DNA from: Hypericum androsaemum
Lineage: Eukaryota; Streptophyta; Magnoliopsida; Malpighiales; Hypericaceae
DNA length: 64,000 nt
Direction: 5' to 3'
Assembly: GCA_963995505.1 (NCBI GenBank)
Contig: OZ023184.1
Coordinates: 4,712,001 to 4,776,000 of the forward strand
Below the pieces are notes generated by a model. It made no database searches. It was given only the letters and a program-made list of their open reading frames with translations, and was not told the origin of the DNA. Shown here piece by piece: positions 32,997 through 44,443 of the stretch. Position 1 is the first letter of the stretch; the number at the start of each line of letters is the position of its first letter. A program made the translations under genes and the position numbers.

Positions 32997-33425
32997 ATGG
33001 GGCGCGTGAGGACGAAGACGGTGAAGAAGTCGTCGAGGCAGGTGATCGAGCGCTACTACTCGAAGATGACGCTGGACTTCCACACGAACAAGAAGATCCT
33101 CGAGGAGGTGGCCATCATCCCTTCGAAGAGGCTCCGGAACAAGATCGCCGGGTTCTCGACTCACCTCATGAAGAGGATCCAGAAGGGACCGGTGAGGGGG
33201 ATCTCGCTTAAGCTGCAGGAGGAGGAGCGCGAGCGCCGCATGGACTTCGTCCCCGAGCAGTCCGCCATCGACATCAACGACATTGCGGTCGACAAGGAGA
33301 CTATCGACATGTTGGCGTCCATCGGTATCGTCGACCTCCCCGGTGTCTCCCAGGTTGATCCTGTTGCTGTTGCCCCCGTCGCTCCCCAGTTTGGGTTCGG
33401 CCGTGGTGCAGGCAGGAAGTTTTGA
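32997..33425 (+). CDS. RPS17: 40S ribosomal protein S17 (eS17)
   Basis: A single uninterrupted exon of 142 aa, the normal plant length. It begins [20 protein letters not shown] and continues through the conserved basic helix region ([19 protein letters not shown]) to the acidic/alanine tail ending [11 protein letters not shown]. eS17 is a structural protein of the small cytosolic ribosomal subunit head. The start is the first ATG of the transcript region and matches the universally conserved N-terminus. Codon use is GC-rich relative to the flanks, as expected for a highly expressed gene. It lies tail to tail with the TLDc gene. Confidence 0.97.
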   Translation: MGRVRTKTVKKSSRQVIERYYSKMTLDFHTNKKILEEVAIIPSKRLRNKIAGFSTHLMKRIQKGPVRGISLKLQEEERERRMDFVPEQSAIDINDIAVDKETIDMLASIGIVDLPGVSQVDPVAVAPVAPQFGFGRGAGRKF

Positions 33426-33429
33426 TTTT

Positions 33430-34399
33430 TAGGTTTTGAATATGTTAATGCGGTGAACTTGGAAGTATTTTACTACTGTTACATTTTGGATGCTTGTTTT
33501 CGGATTCGAAGAATGTGAACCATGATGATGACTTTGTTCGTGTTTTTTTCGTATCTTCAATGTCTGCCATTGTCTCCATGAGATGATGCGTGATTCTGTT
33601 CTACATAGACGATGCATATCATTGCTTTTGCGGTGTTGGTGTAGTGTTGTTTATCCGACTTGGATTTACATTTGGCGTCTGCTCGGAACAGTCTATACAG
33701 GGCTATGAGTTCTTACCACAAGAACATAGACTGTTGTGCAGTCTTCTATTCTCTGTGTTCTACTTTGTGATTGTCTCGGTAACACTTGCCTTTTGACAGT
33801 CCAGGTTGAGTAGTCTGTTGCGTATTAAGACGATGCAGTGTTTTGTTTTCTATTCGGGGCGTGTAATGTTGCATTACTGGTCTGCAATTCTTTGTTATGC
33901 TGGTCTGCAATGCATCTTGGTTTAGCTGTTCACCTCCATCACTTCGTGTCTAGCAAAACCTTATTTATTTCGGCTTTGACAATATAGATTTTCCTTGAGA
34001 TGGCACCACATAGTTTGTAATTCATTCGCCTTTGAAATCACCCTGCGTTAACTAACCGCTGTTTTTCGACGTAAAGTGTTCTTAGTTTGATTTTACACAT
34101 AATGTATTGGATCTTATCGTGGTTGGAGATCTTGTTTGCGTGCATATAGCCTCTTCCAAACATGAATAGGACCGGGTACGACGGATGAAAGAAAAAACAC
34201 GTTATTGTGACATCGTTAATTGCATACATATATAGCCTCACATTCATGCATAGGACCGGATAAGCTTGATCGGTGTAGTGTTCAAGTGCTCTGATACATT
34301 TACAGCTCCTTCAACCTGTTGGTAGGATGCTGAGCACAGTATCTTCAACACGGAAGATTCAGCAGGCGATAAAGGATGACGCTATTCCTACGAAGATGT
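33430..34399. other. 3' flank and intergenic region between eS17 and TLDc genes
   Basis: T-rich 3'-UTR-like sequence follows the eS17 stop. No further gene, RNA or transposon was recognised in this convergent interval. Confidence 0.5.
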
Positions 34400-36644
34400 T
34401 CAGTTGCTTGAATTTGCAATGCCCACCATGTTAAGCATATTGCGATCCTCCTTAAATCTCTCCAGCACAGTTCCCTTAACGCCATCCTGTTTTTCTTGCT
34501 GTGGACCTCTCTGTACAATTCCCCAGCATTCTATCACTTCGGGTACCATGCGGCTGGTCTTGGAGAGACAAGGACTGCCGAATGTGGTGCAAGCAAATGT
34601 ATGCCCTTGGTCGAAATTTGCTGAGATGAACATGCCAAAGTGATTTACCCGTCCTCCGAAGCCGATACCATTGGGGATACTGTCTGAGCTGAAGTTCACA
34701 GCGCACTGCAATGTTCGGGTGAAAGAGAGCTGTTAAGATTCTTAAAATTTACAACGAATCGGACAAGCCCTTACGTTTAGAGCTAGGCTTCCGTTGAGCT
34801 TTGACTCTTTAGAGTTCGGAAGCGAAGATTACCCATTGCAAGTTATTGTTCGCTCCAGTAGGTTTGAAGACTGACGCCTTCGGATACAGTTGAAACAGAA
34901 AAGATTTCATGTCCCCATAGAAATCAGCATGCCTCTCCCAGGGCTGAGAAGCATATCCCCCGTATATGCAGCCTTCTTCGTCCTTAACGATCAACAATGT
35001 TGGCCCTTCGCCGTTTCTGCAGTGCATTGATGTCTGATTAATCACACTGGAAAATTGGTATTCCGAACAATAGTACAATTTACCCGGCCCAAATCTGAAT
35101 GCGACAAGATGCACAATACTTACGCTACACTGCCCAAGAACGTGTTGAAACTCAGGCCACTAGTAGTACTATGGTACAACAATTTCCATTCCTCCAGCTC
35201 GTAGGAAGAAAGAGCACCTCCTATATGCCAAGCAAATTCCTTCTGCAACAGCACTCCATCATCCGAAATATTTTTATCATGCACCAATTGAGGAACTTGA
35301 AACCCGGGTCTTGCTGCACAAGGAACTTACAATATTAGGTAAACCTAACCCCAGAATGGTATTTCCAAATTTCCAGTCTCCTTTTGCTAATTCAATTAAA
35401 TAAGACTTCAAAATTCAGCAACACAACTTTGTGTGTGATTCACAAATTGTTGTTCGAGAAGATAACACCTTATAAACACGGCAGAGACAACTAGTGTAGA
35501 GAAACTCGAGAACAACACGACAGAAAGCATGTGGAAGTGGAACCTTTGGTTGGTGGTGTCAACAAGCTTCCAAGAAACTTCCTGACCGATGGAACAAGAG
35601 CAGACCATCTTCTGAAATCCTCAAACGACATGCATTTCTCAGCACCTTTTCCATTGTCCTTTGCAAAAGTAGCAGCACCAAGGAACACATTAACCATGTC
35701 TGGAAGTGAACTTGATGCAGATACAGAATTCTCGATGGTAAAGATACTTTCAAAAATCACGAGAAGAACGGATTCTAGATCGGACCTGTGCCAAGAATAC
35801 AAACGTTGGCTGTGTCAACAGAAACACGCTGGGAGTATACAACTGAGCAACAAAAAAATGCAAGTAAAACCAAATGACGAGAGCTCACGAGAAAATATAA
35901 TCAACTAGGCTAAGCCTCCAAGATTCTCAAGGCTGCACGAAACAACGGATTCACAATTAAAGAGAAAACGCAGCCAGAAACTGGTCCCTTACTACCTGTC
36001 CACAATGCCATCCCCGTTTGTGTCAATCAACTGATAAACAAACTCCTCAATCTCATCCCTCGTCCCTTTCTCGTAAATGCTCTGCACCATCAAAACCATA
36101 ATCAAACGACCAAAGAAAGAGAATCCGCGACTACCTTTAGGCAATCGCTTATACAACAAACACCAACCATCCGCGGAAAGAACTTTGCTCGGCCTTACTT
36201 TGGCAATGACAAGGTCTTCAAAAGATAGTCTCCCATCCCTCCGCTGCTGGGTCACCAAATCGAACAGCCTCTCTCCAAGCAGGCCTCTCGCTTCGAAATA
36301 CGCCTAGAAAGTTCGAAACTTTCGCTTCAACTCCCACACACGAACCCTAAAGATTCGATTTTTAAACTCGGAAAACATCAAAGGGCAAAGACCCACCTGA
36401 AAGACAGCTGGCGAAACGAATCGGCCATCGCTCTGAGACTGGGCAGCTAAAGAATCGAACAGGAACTTGAGCTCTTCTAGCTCATTCTGAGCAAAAGCTC
36501 TATCGGAATCGGAACAAAAATTAATTAATATTTTTGAAAAAAATATATGCAAAAAGAGAGGAGAGTGAGAAGAGGGAAGGGTGGCGGTTACCTGGAGGCG
36601 GAAGCGAAGCGGGGATCGGTCGGAGGGGACTGGCTGTTACCCAT
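34400..36644 (-). CDS. TLDc-domain protein with EF-hand-like N-terminal half (MEAK7-like)
   Basis: Eight exons: 36592-36644, 36397-36499, 36199-36303, 35996-36081, 35544-35785, 35124-35313, 34833-35016, 34400-34705, all with GT-AG borders and consistent phase, giving 422 aa. Residues 107-115 (DTNGDGIVD) form an EF-hand-like loop. The TLDc domain occupies about residues 205-395 and includes LLYHSTTSGLSFNTFLGS, TLLIVKDEEG, IYGGYASQPW, NLQW/CAVNF across an intron, and the C-terminal ECWGIV. The N-terminus MGNSQSPP is a plausible N-myristoylation signal and resembles animal MEAK7/TLDC1. Animal TLDc proteins act in oxidative-stress defence, V-ATPase binding and, for MEAK7, lysosomal mTOR signalling; the plant role is uncertain. 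The last exon has the stop at 34400-34402. Confidence 0.93.
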
Positions 36645-36649
36645 TTCGA

Positions 36650-37550
36650 AGCCTTTTCTTTTTCCTTTTTTCTGTTTTTTTTTTATATTTTACCTGGTGT
36701 TTACTGGGAATTGAGATAAAAGAGCGGTTAAACTTGCTGATTACTATATATATACGTTTCTACTTGCTCGTCTTCTTCGTGGTGATTTTGTTTCTAAATT
36801 GGGTTCTTCACGACGTCGCTTCGGGGTTTTCTATACCAGTTTTCTGCTCTTTGATTAAATACAATTTAGTCCCTAGTGTTATTCGAAAACTCTACAAACC
36901 ACCAGAGAGGAATCACCTTAAAATTATAATCTCTCAAAGAGTGAAAATGGCAAGAATTTTCTGGTTAATCTCATGAGTAGTTTTTACTCCGAAATTTTTT
37001 TTGTGTGGACCACCGAACATCTTCGCTGACTAATCTAGTTTGAACTAGTGGGAGTTTTGAAAAATGACAAAATTTTGTTAACGATTAACGCCTTCATCAG
37101 TTGATGTAAGTTTATGTTTCAGCTAAGACATTGTGTTGATGATAATTTTTAATAGAACATCGTGCAAGTAATTGAGACGGGTTCGAAGTGGTCACTCTAA
37201 CAACGATCGCGAATAAAGAATTGGTAGAAGAGGAAGAAATAAGAGTAAGGAGAAAGAGATGAAATGGGTTGAAGAGAAAGGACAGGTAGGAAAAAAAAAG
37301 AAGTATTATTGAGATGATGGAAAAATAGATTTTGATAGTTGTAACAATCGGGTAATGTTCGAGTTAATAACTAGGTCAAAATAAAAATAAGAGAGATAAT
37401 ATCTAAGAGATACCTAACTGAAAGATAATAAAAAAATCTAACAATTATCTCAGTAAAAAGATAGATCTCATAAAGCTAATCTAAATTTTTAAAAAAGAAT
37501 ATTTTGTCAAAAAATAAAGCTAATCTAAATATAAAATTAAATTTCTACAA
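36650..37550. other. upstream region of the TLDc gene, no further gene seen
   Basis: AT-rich; a pyrimidine-rich stretch directly upstream of the ATG is the likely 5' UTR/promoter. Nothing else recognisable. Confidence 0.5.
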
Positions 37551-37559
37551 AATAAAATT

Positions 37560-38728
37560 AGAATAAAGATTAAATAAGTCTCTCTATTTGCTCAAAAGAT
37601 TGACATAAATCCCTCTACTTGAAAGTGGCTCACATAAGTCCTTGTACTTCTCTAATTGGACTAAATAACACGATGAGAACACTTTTTGGGTCACCGATAA
37701 TACGTTATCAGCTGATATAATGTCTTTTGTCATTTAAAAATGCAACATCATCAGTTTACATGGCGTCTTTCTCATCTCAAAATGTCACATCTTCTTCTTC
37801 TTCAATCTATCCCTTAAAAAAATCAAGCAATAGTACATCCATTTTTTATCGGGCAATATGTCATCAGCTGACATAACGTCTTTGTCATTTAAAAATACAA
37901 CATCATCAGTTTACATTGCGTCTTTCTCATCTCAAAATATCACATCATCATCTTCTTCAATCTATCCCTTAAAAAAATCAAGCAATAGTGCATCCACTTC
38001 TTATCCATATCCCAATCCAAACCCGTCTCAGACGATCACCGACGATCCCCCGGTATCCAACCCCCTCCCTCTCTCCCTCCACGTTTTCCCTTTGGCTCCG
38101 TAGTTTTTTACGATCTTGGACTTTGATCCTCCGTTTCGGGATCGATTCACGATCCGAATATTGTAATGCGTCTTATGATTTTGCGAATGGTTCTCTCTTG
38201 TTTGCATATGCATTGGCAAGTTTTCCCGACCCGAATTCTTGTTGCTTATGACATTAATCTCAGTGTTTCATCTGAAACATGCAAGGAAATGGATCTAATT
38301 GAGCCCTGGGTCAAGTAAAATGGAAATATGAAGCGAAATAATGGGCTTTTTTATGCTAGTTGAATTGTATAAGAAGCTGTGTTGGTTCTATCTGATATGA
38401 AGTGAAATAATGGTAGATGGCTGCGTTTGTTTGCTTGATTTATTTAAGGGATAAATTGAAGAAGATGATAACGTGGCTTTTAAAATAAATATCTAATGAT
38501 GTGCCATTTTGAGATGACAAGAATGCCATGTAAGTTGATGATGTGGCATTTTTAAGTGATAAAGATGTCGTGTCAGCTGATGATGTGTCGCCGGTGACCG
38601 GAAAAGTATTCTCAGGGTGTTATTTGACTCATTTAGAAAAGTACAGAAATTTATATAAACCACTTTGAAGTACAGAAAATTATGTGAACTTTTTGAACAA
38701 ATAAATAAACTTATTTCACCTTTATTCT
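37560..38728. mobile_element. Mutator-type non-autonomous element with ~300-bp TIRs
   Basis: Ends AGAATAAAG and CTTTATTCT are flanked by an exact 9-bp duplication AATAAAATT (37551-37559 and 38729-38737). The arms share CAAATAACAC, TCAGCTGA and AAAAATG(C)CACATCATCA in opposite orientation. Part of the left arm (about 37695-37830) is duplicated in direct orientation at 37855-37985. The interior (37990-38430) resembles a promoter/5'-leader of a host gene (CT-rich, GGTCTCCGTTTCGGG-type) but gives no identifiable protein. Confidence 0.88.
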
Positions 38729-38739
38729 AATAAAATTCG

Positions 38740-40780
38740 ACTAGAATGTGATTCTTGAGACCCAATGCATTGATTGTTTTAGAAGCGGGTATTGTCTCAG
38801 TCAAGTCAGGGCCCTCAGGAGTGTGCATTTCCGGCCCAACGCTGTTGATGGGCTTTCGAACATATTAGCTTGGGCTTTTTCATTATCTTTCTCACAAGAT
38901 TATCCAACCTAATACCATCTTCCATTTTTCCGGGAAACTTTTTTTTGTAGAAAATGACCTAAAGGATGGCCACATAAATTATAAACATAGACAAAAAACA
39001 TAGAAAATACAGAGAAGATAGTTATAACATCAACACTGGGTGGTACACTTGGTTATATTGGTCATATTATTAGCTTCTAGAGCTAACATCTCCTTCGTAA
39101 AAGAGGTGGAAGAGCTAACCGAAATATTACTAATACAAATGTCAACTAACACATATTGAAATATACATGAGGTGCTGAATAATAAGAAACTCTATAAAAA
39201 AGATAATTCTGATTGGACGAATCTTCCCAAAGCAGAGTTAAGAATAGAAACAGTATAACAAGTACAATACATAAATGACCTCTACTTGAGCAAACATCAA
39301 TGACCTCTATAATTTTTTGAAAAGATCGACCTCTACTTGTTAGAGCCGTGATTAAATTCAGCATTTAACCAAGAATCTTTAGTCATCAAGGAAGGCAACT
39401 ACTTTTTGTTTCACAAAATAAATGGGAAAATAATTTATTTCGATTGAGTACAGTTTGGGAAATTAAAGCACCCGTCACAATCTCTTCAGGAGACTGCTAA
39501 CTGCTAATATAAATTGCATTCAGAGTGCTTTAAGTAAAATCTATTGCAAGTTTTAGGTGGGTCACCTCACAATTTATAGTCTCAAGTATCCATATCAATA
39601 AAATAATTTTCTAAAAATATTTTATTATTAATTATATTTAGTATTAAAATATCCAATAATCTTTATTATCCTTTAATTATATTACTAACTTTATCATTTA
39701 CAAGTATCAAAATTATAATTTAATCACTTTTCATCTAAAAGACTAGAAAAATAATTTTATCCAAAAAATAGATTTTATGACACTTTGTTCTTGACGGACC
39801 CGTCTGGTCGATTGATTGACCAGTACAACCATTTGACCATTAGTCCAACCTCTATACAAATTTTGTATAAAAATGACCATACTGTTCGCAATACGACTAA
39901 TCAGACTACTGATTGGACTGTAATTTATTAAAATAATTTTGATATATATGCGGCAAATTTTACGGTTATTTTAGTTTATGTAGCTATTTGGTATCCGATA
40001 TAAATGAGATATTATTAATTTCCTAAACATTATAGCGAGATCCAGAACTTACTTTATTATAGGTCGCCCTATAATCCGGAGATTTTTCTTGTTTTTTCTT
40101 TGCAGAAACATATCCAAGGGATGCGAGTGACCTAAATACAAGAGATCCGCGTAATCCGCCTGAATCTTTCGGGTTAAATACTATAATCCTAAGAGTTATG
40201 GTGGCCAGCACTGAAACCTTTTCTGGAAATTGGAACCAGAATTTATTGATGTGGTTGCTGTTCTTTAAAACCATCATCTAAACGATCTGACTTTGACACC
40301 CCAACAAAAAATTTAAAACGATCTGATCTCTCGTACATCTAATTTCCATGCACGATCATTATGAGAAGGAAAATTATCAGCATAGAATTTCTGGTGCAGG
40401 TTGAGTTCTGCAGAATTCTGACTGGTCAATGGATTTGCAAAAAGTGTTGGATTTTGCGTTTTTTAGTTGTCGAGAATTGAGCGCTTATTTAGGGACTCGA
40501 GATCTCCTTAGAGTGCTCTTGTCGACGTGCCATTGTCGATTTAAATTCATTTGTAGCTTTTGTATTTTGATCGTGAAGTTGCACGAGATCATCTCTATTG
40601 GATCCTATTCAATGCGCTCGATCTTTCTCAATGCGAGATTGGGAGATGCATCTCATTCATATCATTCATATTTGAAGGGAGGTAGTCGGGTTGTAGATAT
40701 CCCCTCAAAACATGCCTTGATCTTTCATTATGACCATATAGTTGCGAAATTTCTACGTTTTGTTCAGCAATGCATTTGGA
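38740..40780. other. intergenic, no gene recognised
   Basis: AT-rich. A piece near 39790-39910 resembles the GACC-rich body of the hAT MITEs but lacks ends. An open stretch at 40429-40815 reads without stops but shows no known domain and runs into the Cassandra element. Confidence 0.4.
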
Positions 40781-40787
40781 TATGTTG

Positions 40788-41289
40788 TGTGATACCCCAA
40801 TTTAAATGCGCTTGACTTGTGGTAGTCTTGGAATAGGTGACCTCCTGGAGAATTTTTGGGATGCGTGCGAGTGAGGAGCAAGTACGCTGGAAAAGTCCCG
40901 TGTTGGTTTGTGGAGACAATCGGTCAAATCATGTGGCATCACATCTGATATCAGAGCATGAGATTCTGGAACTGTTCTATGTTTGTTCTGTGTGGTGCAG
41001 GACGTCGAGTATTTAAGGAGGGTGAATGCGATACCCCGATAATGTTATGTTATGTTTTGTTATGTTATGCTTAAATAATTTGATTTGAACTATCCATATC
41101 AAGAAGTTGCACCTTTTTTCTGTCACACATCTTGAGAGAATTCTAAGGTTAAATGCGTTTGACCTGAGATAGTCTTGGGATGGGTGACCTCCTACGAAGT
41201 TTTTGGAATACGTGTTAGTGATGATAAAATATGCTGAAAAATACACATGTTGATTTGTGGAGATAGTCGACCAAATTACAGGTGTTACA
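40788..41289 (+). mobile_element. Cassandra-type TRIM, second copy
   Basis: Left LTR 40788-40943 (TGTGATACCCC...CATCACA, internally deleted), PBS-like TGATATCAGAGC near 40946, right LTR 41027-41289 (TGCGATACCCC...GTGTTACA). Exact 5-bp flanks TGTTG (40783-40787 and 41290-41294). The right LTR has the fuller 5S block (AAGGTTAAATGCGTTTGACC, GGGATGGGTGACCTCC at about 41145-41200); the left keeps only its second half (GGTGACCTCCTGG). Confidence 0.92.
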
Positions 41290-41633
41290 TGTTGAATGTG
41301 ATCTATCCACTTTAATGTACTCAATTTTTGTTTTCAATATTAATAAAAAATTGAATGCTCATTTACCGTGTTCACTAAAATTAAATGGTCAATAGTCAAG
41401 ATTTAAACCAATCAACTTTCAAAAAATTTCAAAATTTCCAAGAGATAAAATGAATTTTGTAAAGTCTACTAAAAATATATATATAATCTTAATAATTAAG
41501 TATATCAAATCACATATCTATGTCCGGGTCATAGCAAAAAAAAATTGATCTCATCCTCACTAGTTAGTTAATGTTAATGAGGTGCAATATAAACTTTCTA
41601 ATAAAAGTTTACTAAATAATGTGGGCATATTAG

Positions 41634-42073
41634 CAAAGTTTTAAAAAATGACATGGAGGTGGACCTTAGGTTTTTCTCCTATTCTGGGTAATCTGATTAG
41701 TCTGATCATCAGTCGGACCTGACCTTTATTTTTGATTTTTTATTATTATATATAGACTAAATAGTCTAAATATAGGTTTCAAAATTCTAACCAATTTATT
41801 GCATATCCCGTACAATTTTTTTGTTGATTTGGTTTATTTTGGGTTGATTTGAGAAAATCGAGCTTGTGATATAATTTTTTATTTAATTTATGTTGAATTT
41901 GAAAAACTATGGTCAGATCGGGTAATCAGAGTCAAAAAATCATGTCGAACTGCCCGGTCTGACTGGATTTCGGGCAGTTTACAAGGTGGCCTACCGACCT
42001 TCAAATCCGTTACGCCCAAATATCTGATTCGCTGTTGGACTGGTATGACCGATTCGTATTTTTTAAAACCTTG
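41634..42073. mobile_element. hAT-type MITE
   Basis: Ends CAAAGTTTTAAAAA and TTTTTAAAACCTTG are flanked by CATATTAG (41626-41633) and CATATGAG (42074-42081), an 8-bp duplication with one change. Related in end and body composition to the MITEs at 4470 and 9919. Confidence 0.85.
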
Positions 42074-42272
42074 CATATGAGCCCCTGTTCAACCAAAATA
42101 GAAAAGATAAATTACCCTCAGGTCCCTGGGGTATGGTTAAATAGACGATTGGGTCCTTGTATTTTAACAATAGATGTAGTCGTCTCAGTAATTTGGTTAA
42201 GTTATACACTTGGGTCCCTTGCCAACGTCAGTAATTAATTTATTATTATTTTATCATTAAAATGACTATAAT

Positions 42273-42783
42273 TAGGGATGAGCAAATGGTAATTAGAATT
42301 CTATAAATTCGATAAAATTTTGGTAATCGGTAGTTCGAGATTGGTATTCAGTAGGAGATTTTTGAGAAATTTGATAAATATTGGTATTTGATAAATTTTG
42401 GTAAATACAAGTATTTGACCGAATTTACTGAAACGGTAATTTATCAAATATTTTAATAAATATATAAGCCAAATTATAGATAATTTATCAAAATTTCCTT
42501 GGCCTCTTCAAAAAATCTTTATACTAATTAGACTTGATGGCTTGTACTTATTAGATTAAATTTGTGTTTATTAAACTATATTTGTATTTTTTTGATTAAA
42601 TATAATGATGAATTATAAATTTTTCAAAAAATTCGGTAAATTTGGTAAATATCGAATTTATCAAAATTTAATTCGGTAAATATCAAATTTACAGAATACT
42701 ATTCAGGATTGGAATCGGTAGAGGTTTTTTAACATTTCGGTATTCGATAATTAAGATCGATAAATACCAAATGCATACCCCTA
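42273..42783. mobile_element. hAT-type non-autonomous element
   Basis: Ends TAGGGATGAGCAAATGGTA and TACCAAATGCATACCCCTA are flanked by an exact 8-bp duplication ACTATAAT (42265-42272 and 42784-42791). The interior is AT-rich with many GGTAAATT/AATTTACC words. Nested close to the left end of the Pack-MULE. Confidence 0.92.
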
Positions 42784-43518
42784 ACTATAATACTCCTCTA
42801 ATTATCTTCTCTGTTCGTCCTCCTTCGCCAAATCGTTGAGAAATCTGACATGTCCCTCTTCTTGAACCACGAACGACCACCACCACGGTTCCACTCATAG
42901 TCCTCCTCCTCCTCTTCAACAAGGAACAACTTCACAAGGAAAGCCATGACCTAAGTCATCAATGTTTCTTCGTTCTGGCCTCCTCGTTGCAGCTTCGCCT
43001 CTGCTCTCTCTCTCTCTTAACAATATTGATTCTGGAATTCGGGGAAATAAGTAAAGTAGGGCACTACATAAAGAGATTGCCAACGAGGGGGTTGAACTCG
43101 GTGGTGGGTCGACTCTTCATCATCTTCCAAGTTTCCAACTCGATGGCGGCTCACTTAAAAATCACTGGTGTTTCTTGTCTTCCTGGTCTCTTTCCTTACA
43201 AGACGGGGTGGTCGGAGGAGGACTCCCACGAGGGGTTATTGTTAAGGCCGTCGTCGGATCAAAAAGTATTGGCCCATTTCCACTTCCAGAGCCGGGTCCC
43301 ATCTTCCAATTCCCGCCACCACCACCTATTCCCCAAGTCCCTGTCCCAGTTGGTACTTTCCCGATTTTAGCTTTTGTCGGAATTTGAGATTTATGGAAAA
43401 GTTGTGTTGTAATTCTGAGTTTGTTGCTTTATTGAGACAGGCTCAGAAGTTCCATGTCAAGGAGGTGGAGCTGTCGTTTACGCAAGAAAGGTGGAATTAC
43501 GAGCATTGTGGCGGGATC

Positions 43519-44000
43519 TGTTAGATATAATTCATATCTATAATCCAAGATCATCATCATGTTGAATAGTTAAGGATTCATAGGAATACTTGGATCCATC
43601 GCGTATTGATCGTCAACTGTTGCAGAATCTATACGACGATCGGGAACAACGAAACCTGCACGAACACGGTGGTTTGTGGTCTTCCTCAACCAAATCCCTT
43701 AGACCCACAAGGGCAACCGTCGCTCTTCCTGATGGGGAGAAGAGAACGTAATCGATTTAGTGTCTTGGGGACCATAACCTAGGGATCTTTATATATTGGC
43801 CAAGTAGGGTTCCCATAATCCCCTTAATTGGGCCAATAACTGGTATCTGCTCATTGAGTCAATATTCTACTAGAAGTCAAGTAGTCTTGGACTTCCTAAA
43901 CTATAGATCACCTTATAATAGTCCAATTAGTCAAATAGCTAATATAACTGATAAATAAATATGTGACCCATAATATAATTAGGAAATAAATTTCCTAACA
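43519..44000 (-). repeat. 3' LTR of the nested copia element
   Basis: TGTTAGATAT...TTTCCTAACA on the plus strand, 482 bp, paired with 52143-52624. A TATA-like stretch occurs as CTTTATATATTGG. Confidence 0.93.
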
Positions 44001-44443
44001 ATCTCCCACATGGGCTACATATTCTTCCAGAAATAGTTATATCACAAATTCCTTAGGCGCGCATCTATATGCTATTTATCTTTAGACTACTTCAGAAATA
44101 ATCTGGTCCATCTTATGTACAGATATAGAATCATCGCGGCATTTTATCACATTAGAATCGTGACTAATCCTCGATGATCACAATACCAATACATTCAATG
44201 ACATAGATCAAATATGGATGAGCAGCATAGAAATTACATGAAACGTGATCTTTAGCATGTCTATTTCCAACTGGTCCTACTTTAGCGAGATCAAAATTTT
44301 AATGCAATAAATAATATTGCATATACCAAAACATACTTCATATTCAAGAATAGAATCAAGAAGTATCATTATTCAAATAGTTCGCAAATCATAGAACATC
44401 AAAAATGACTCCCACTAAACTAAGGCATCAACTGGAAGAATAC

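Noticed and set aside
32970..33164. Minus-strand frame over the eS17 gene
   Set aside because: GC-rich antisense shadow of a highly conserved gene.
40429..40815. 128-aa open frame
   Set aside because: Runs into the Cassandra left LTR, has no recognisable domain and no exon-like context.
41140..41205. 5S rRNA gene
   Set aside because: Only the 3' half is similar and it lies within an LTR with target-site duplication; it is the 5S-derived part of Cassandra.
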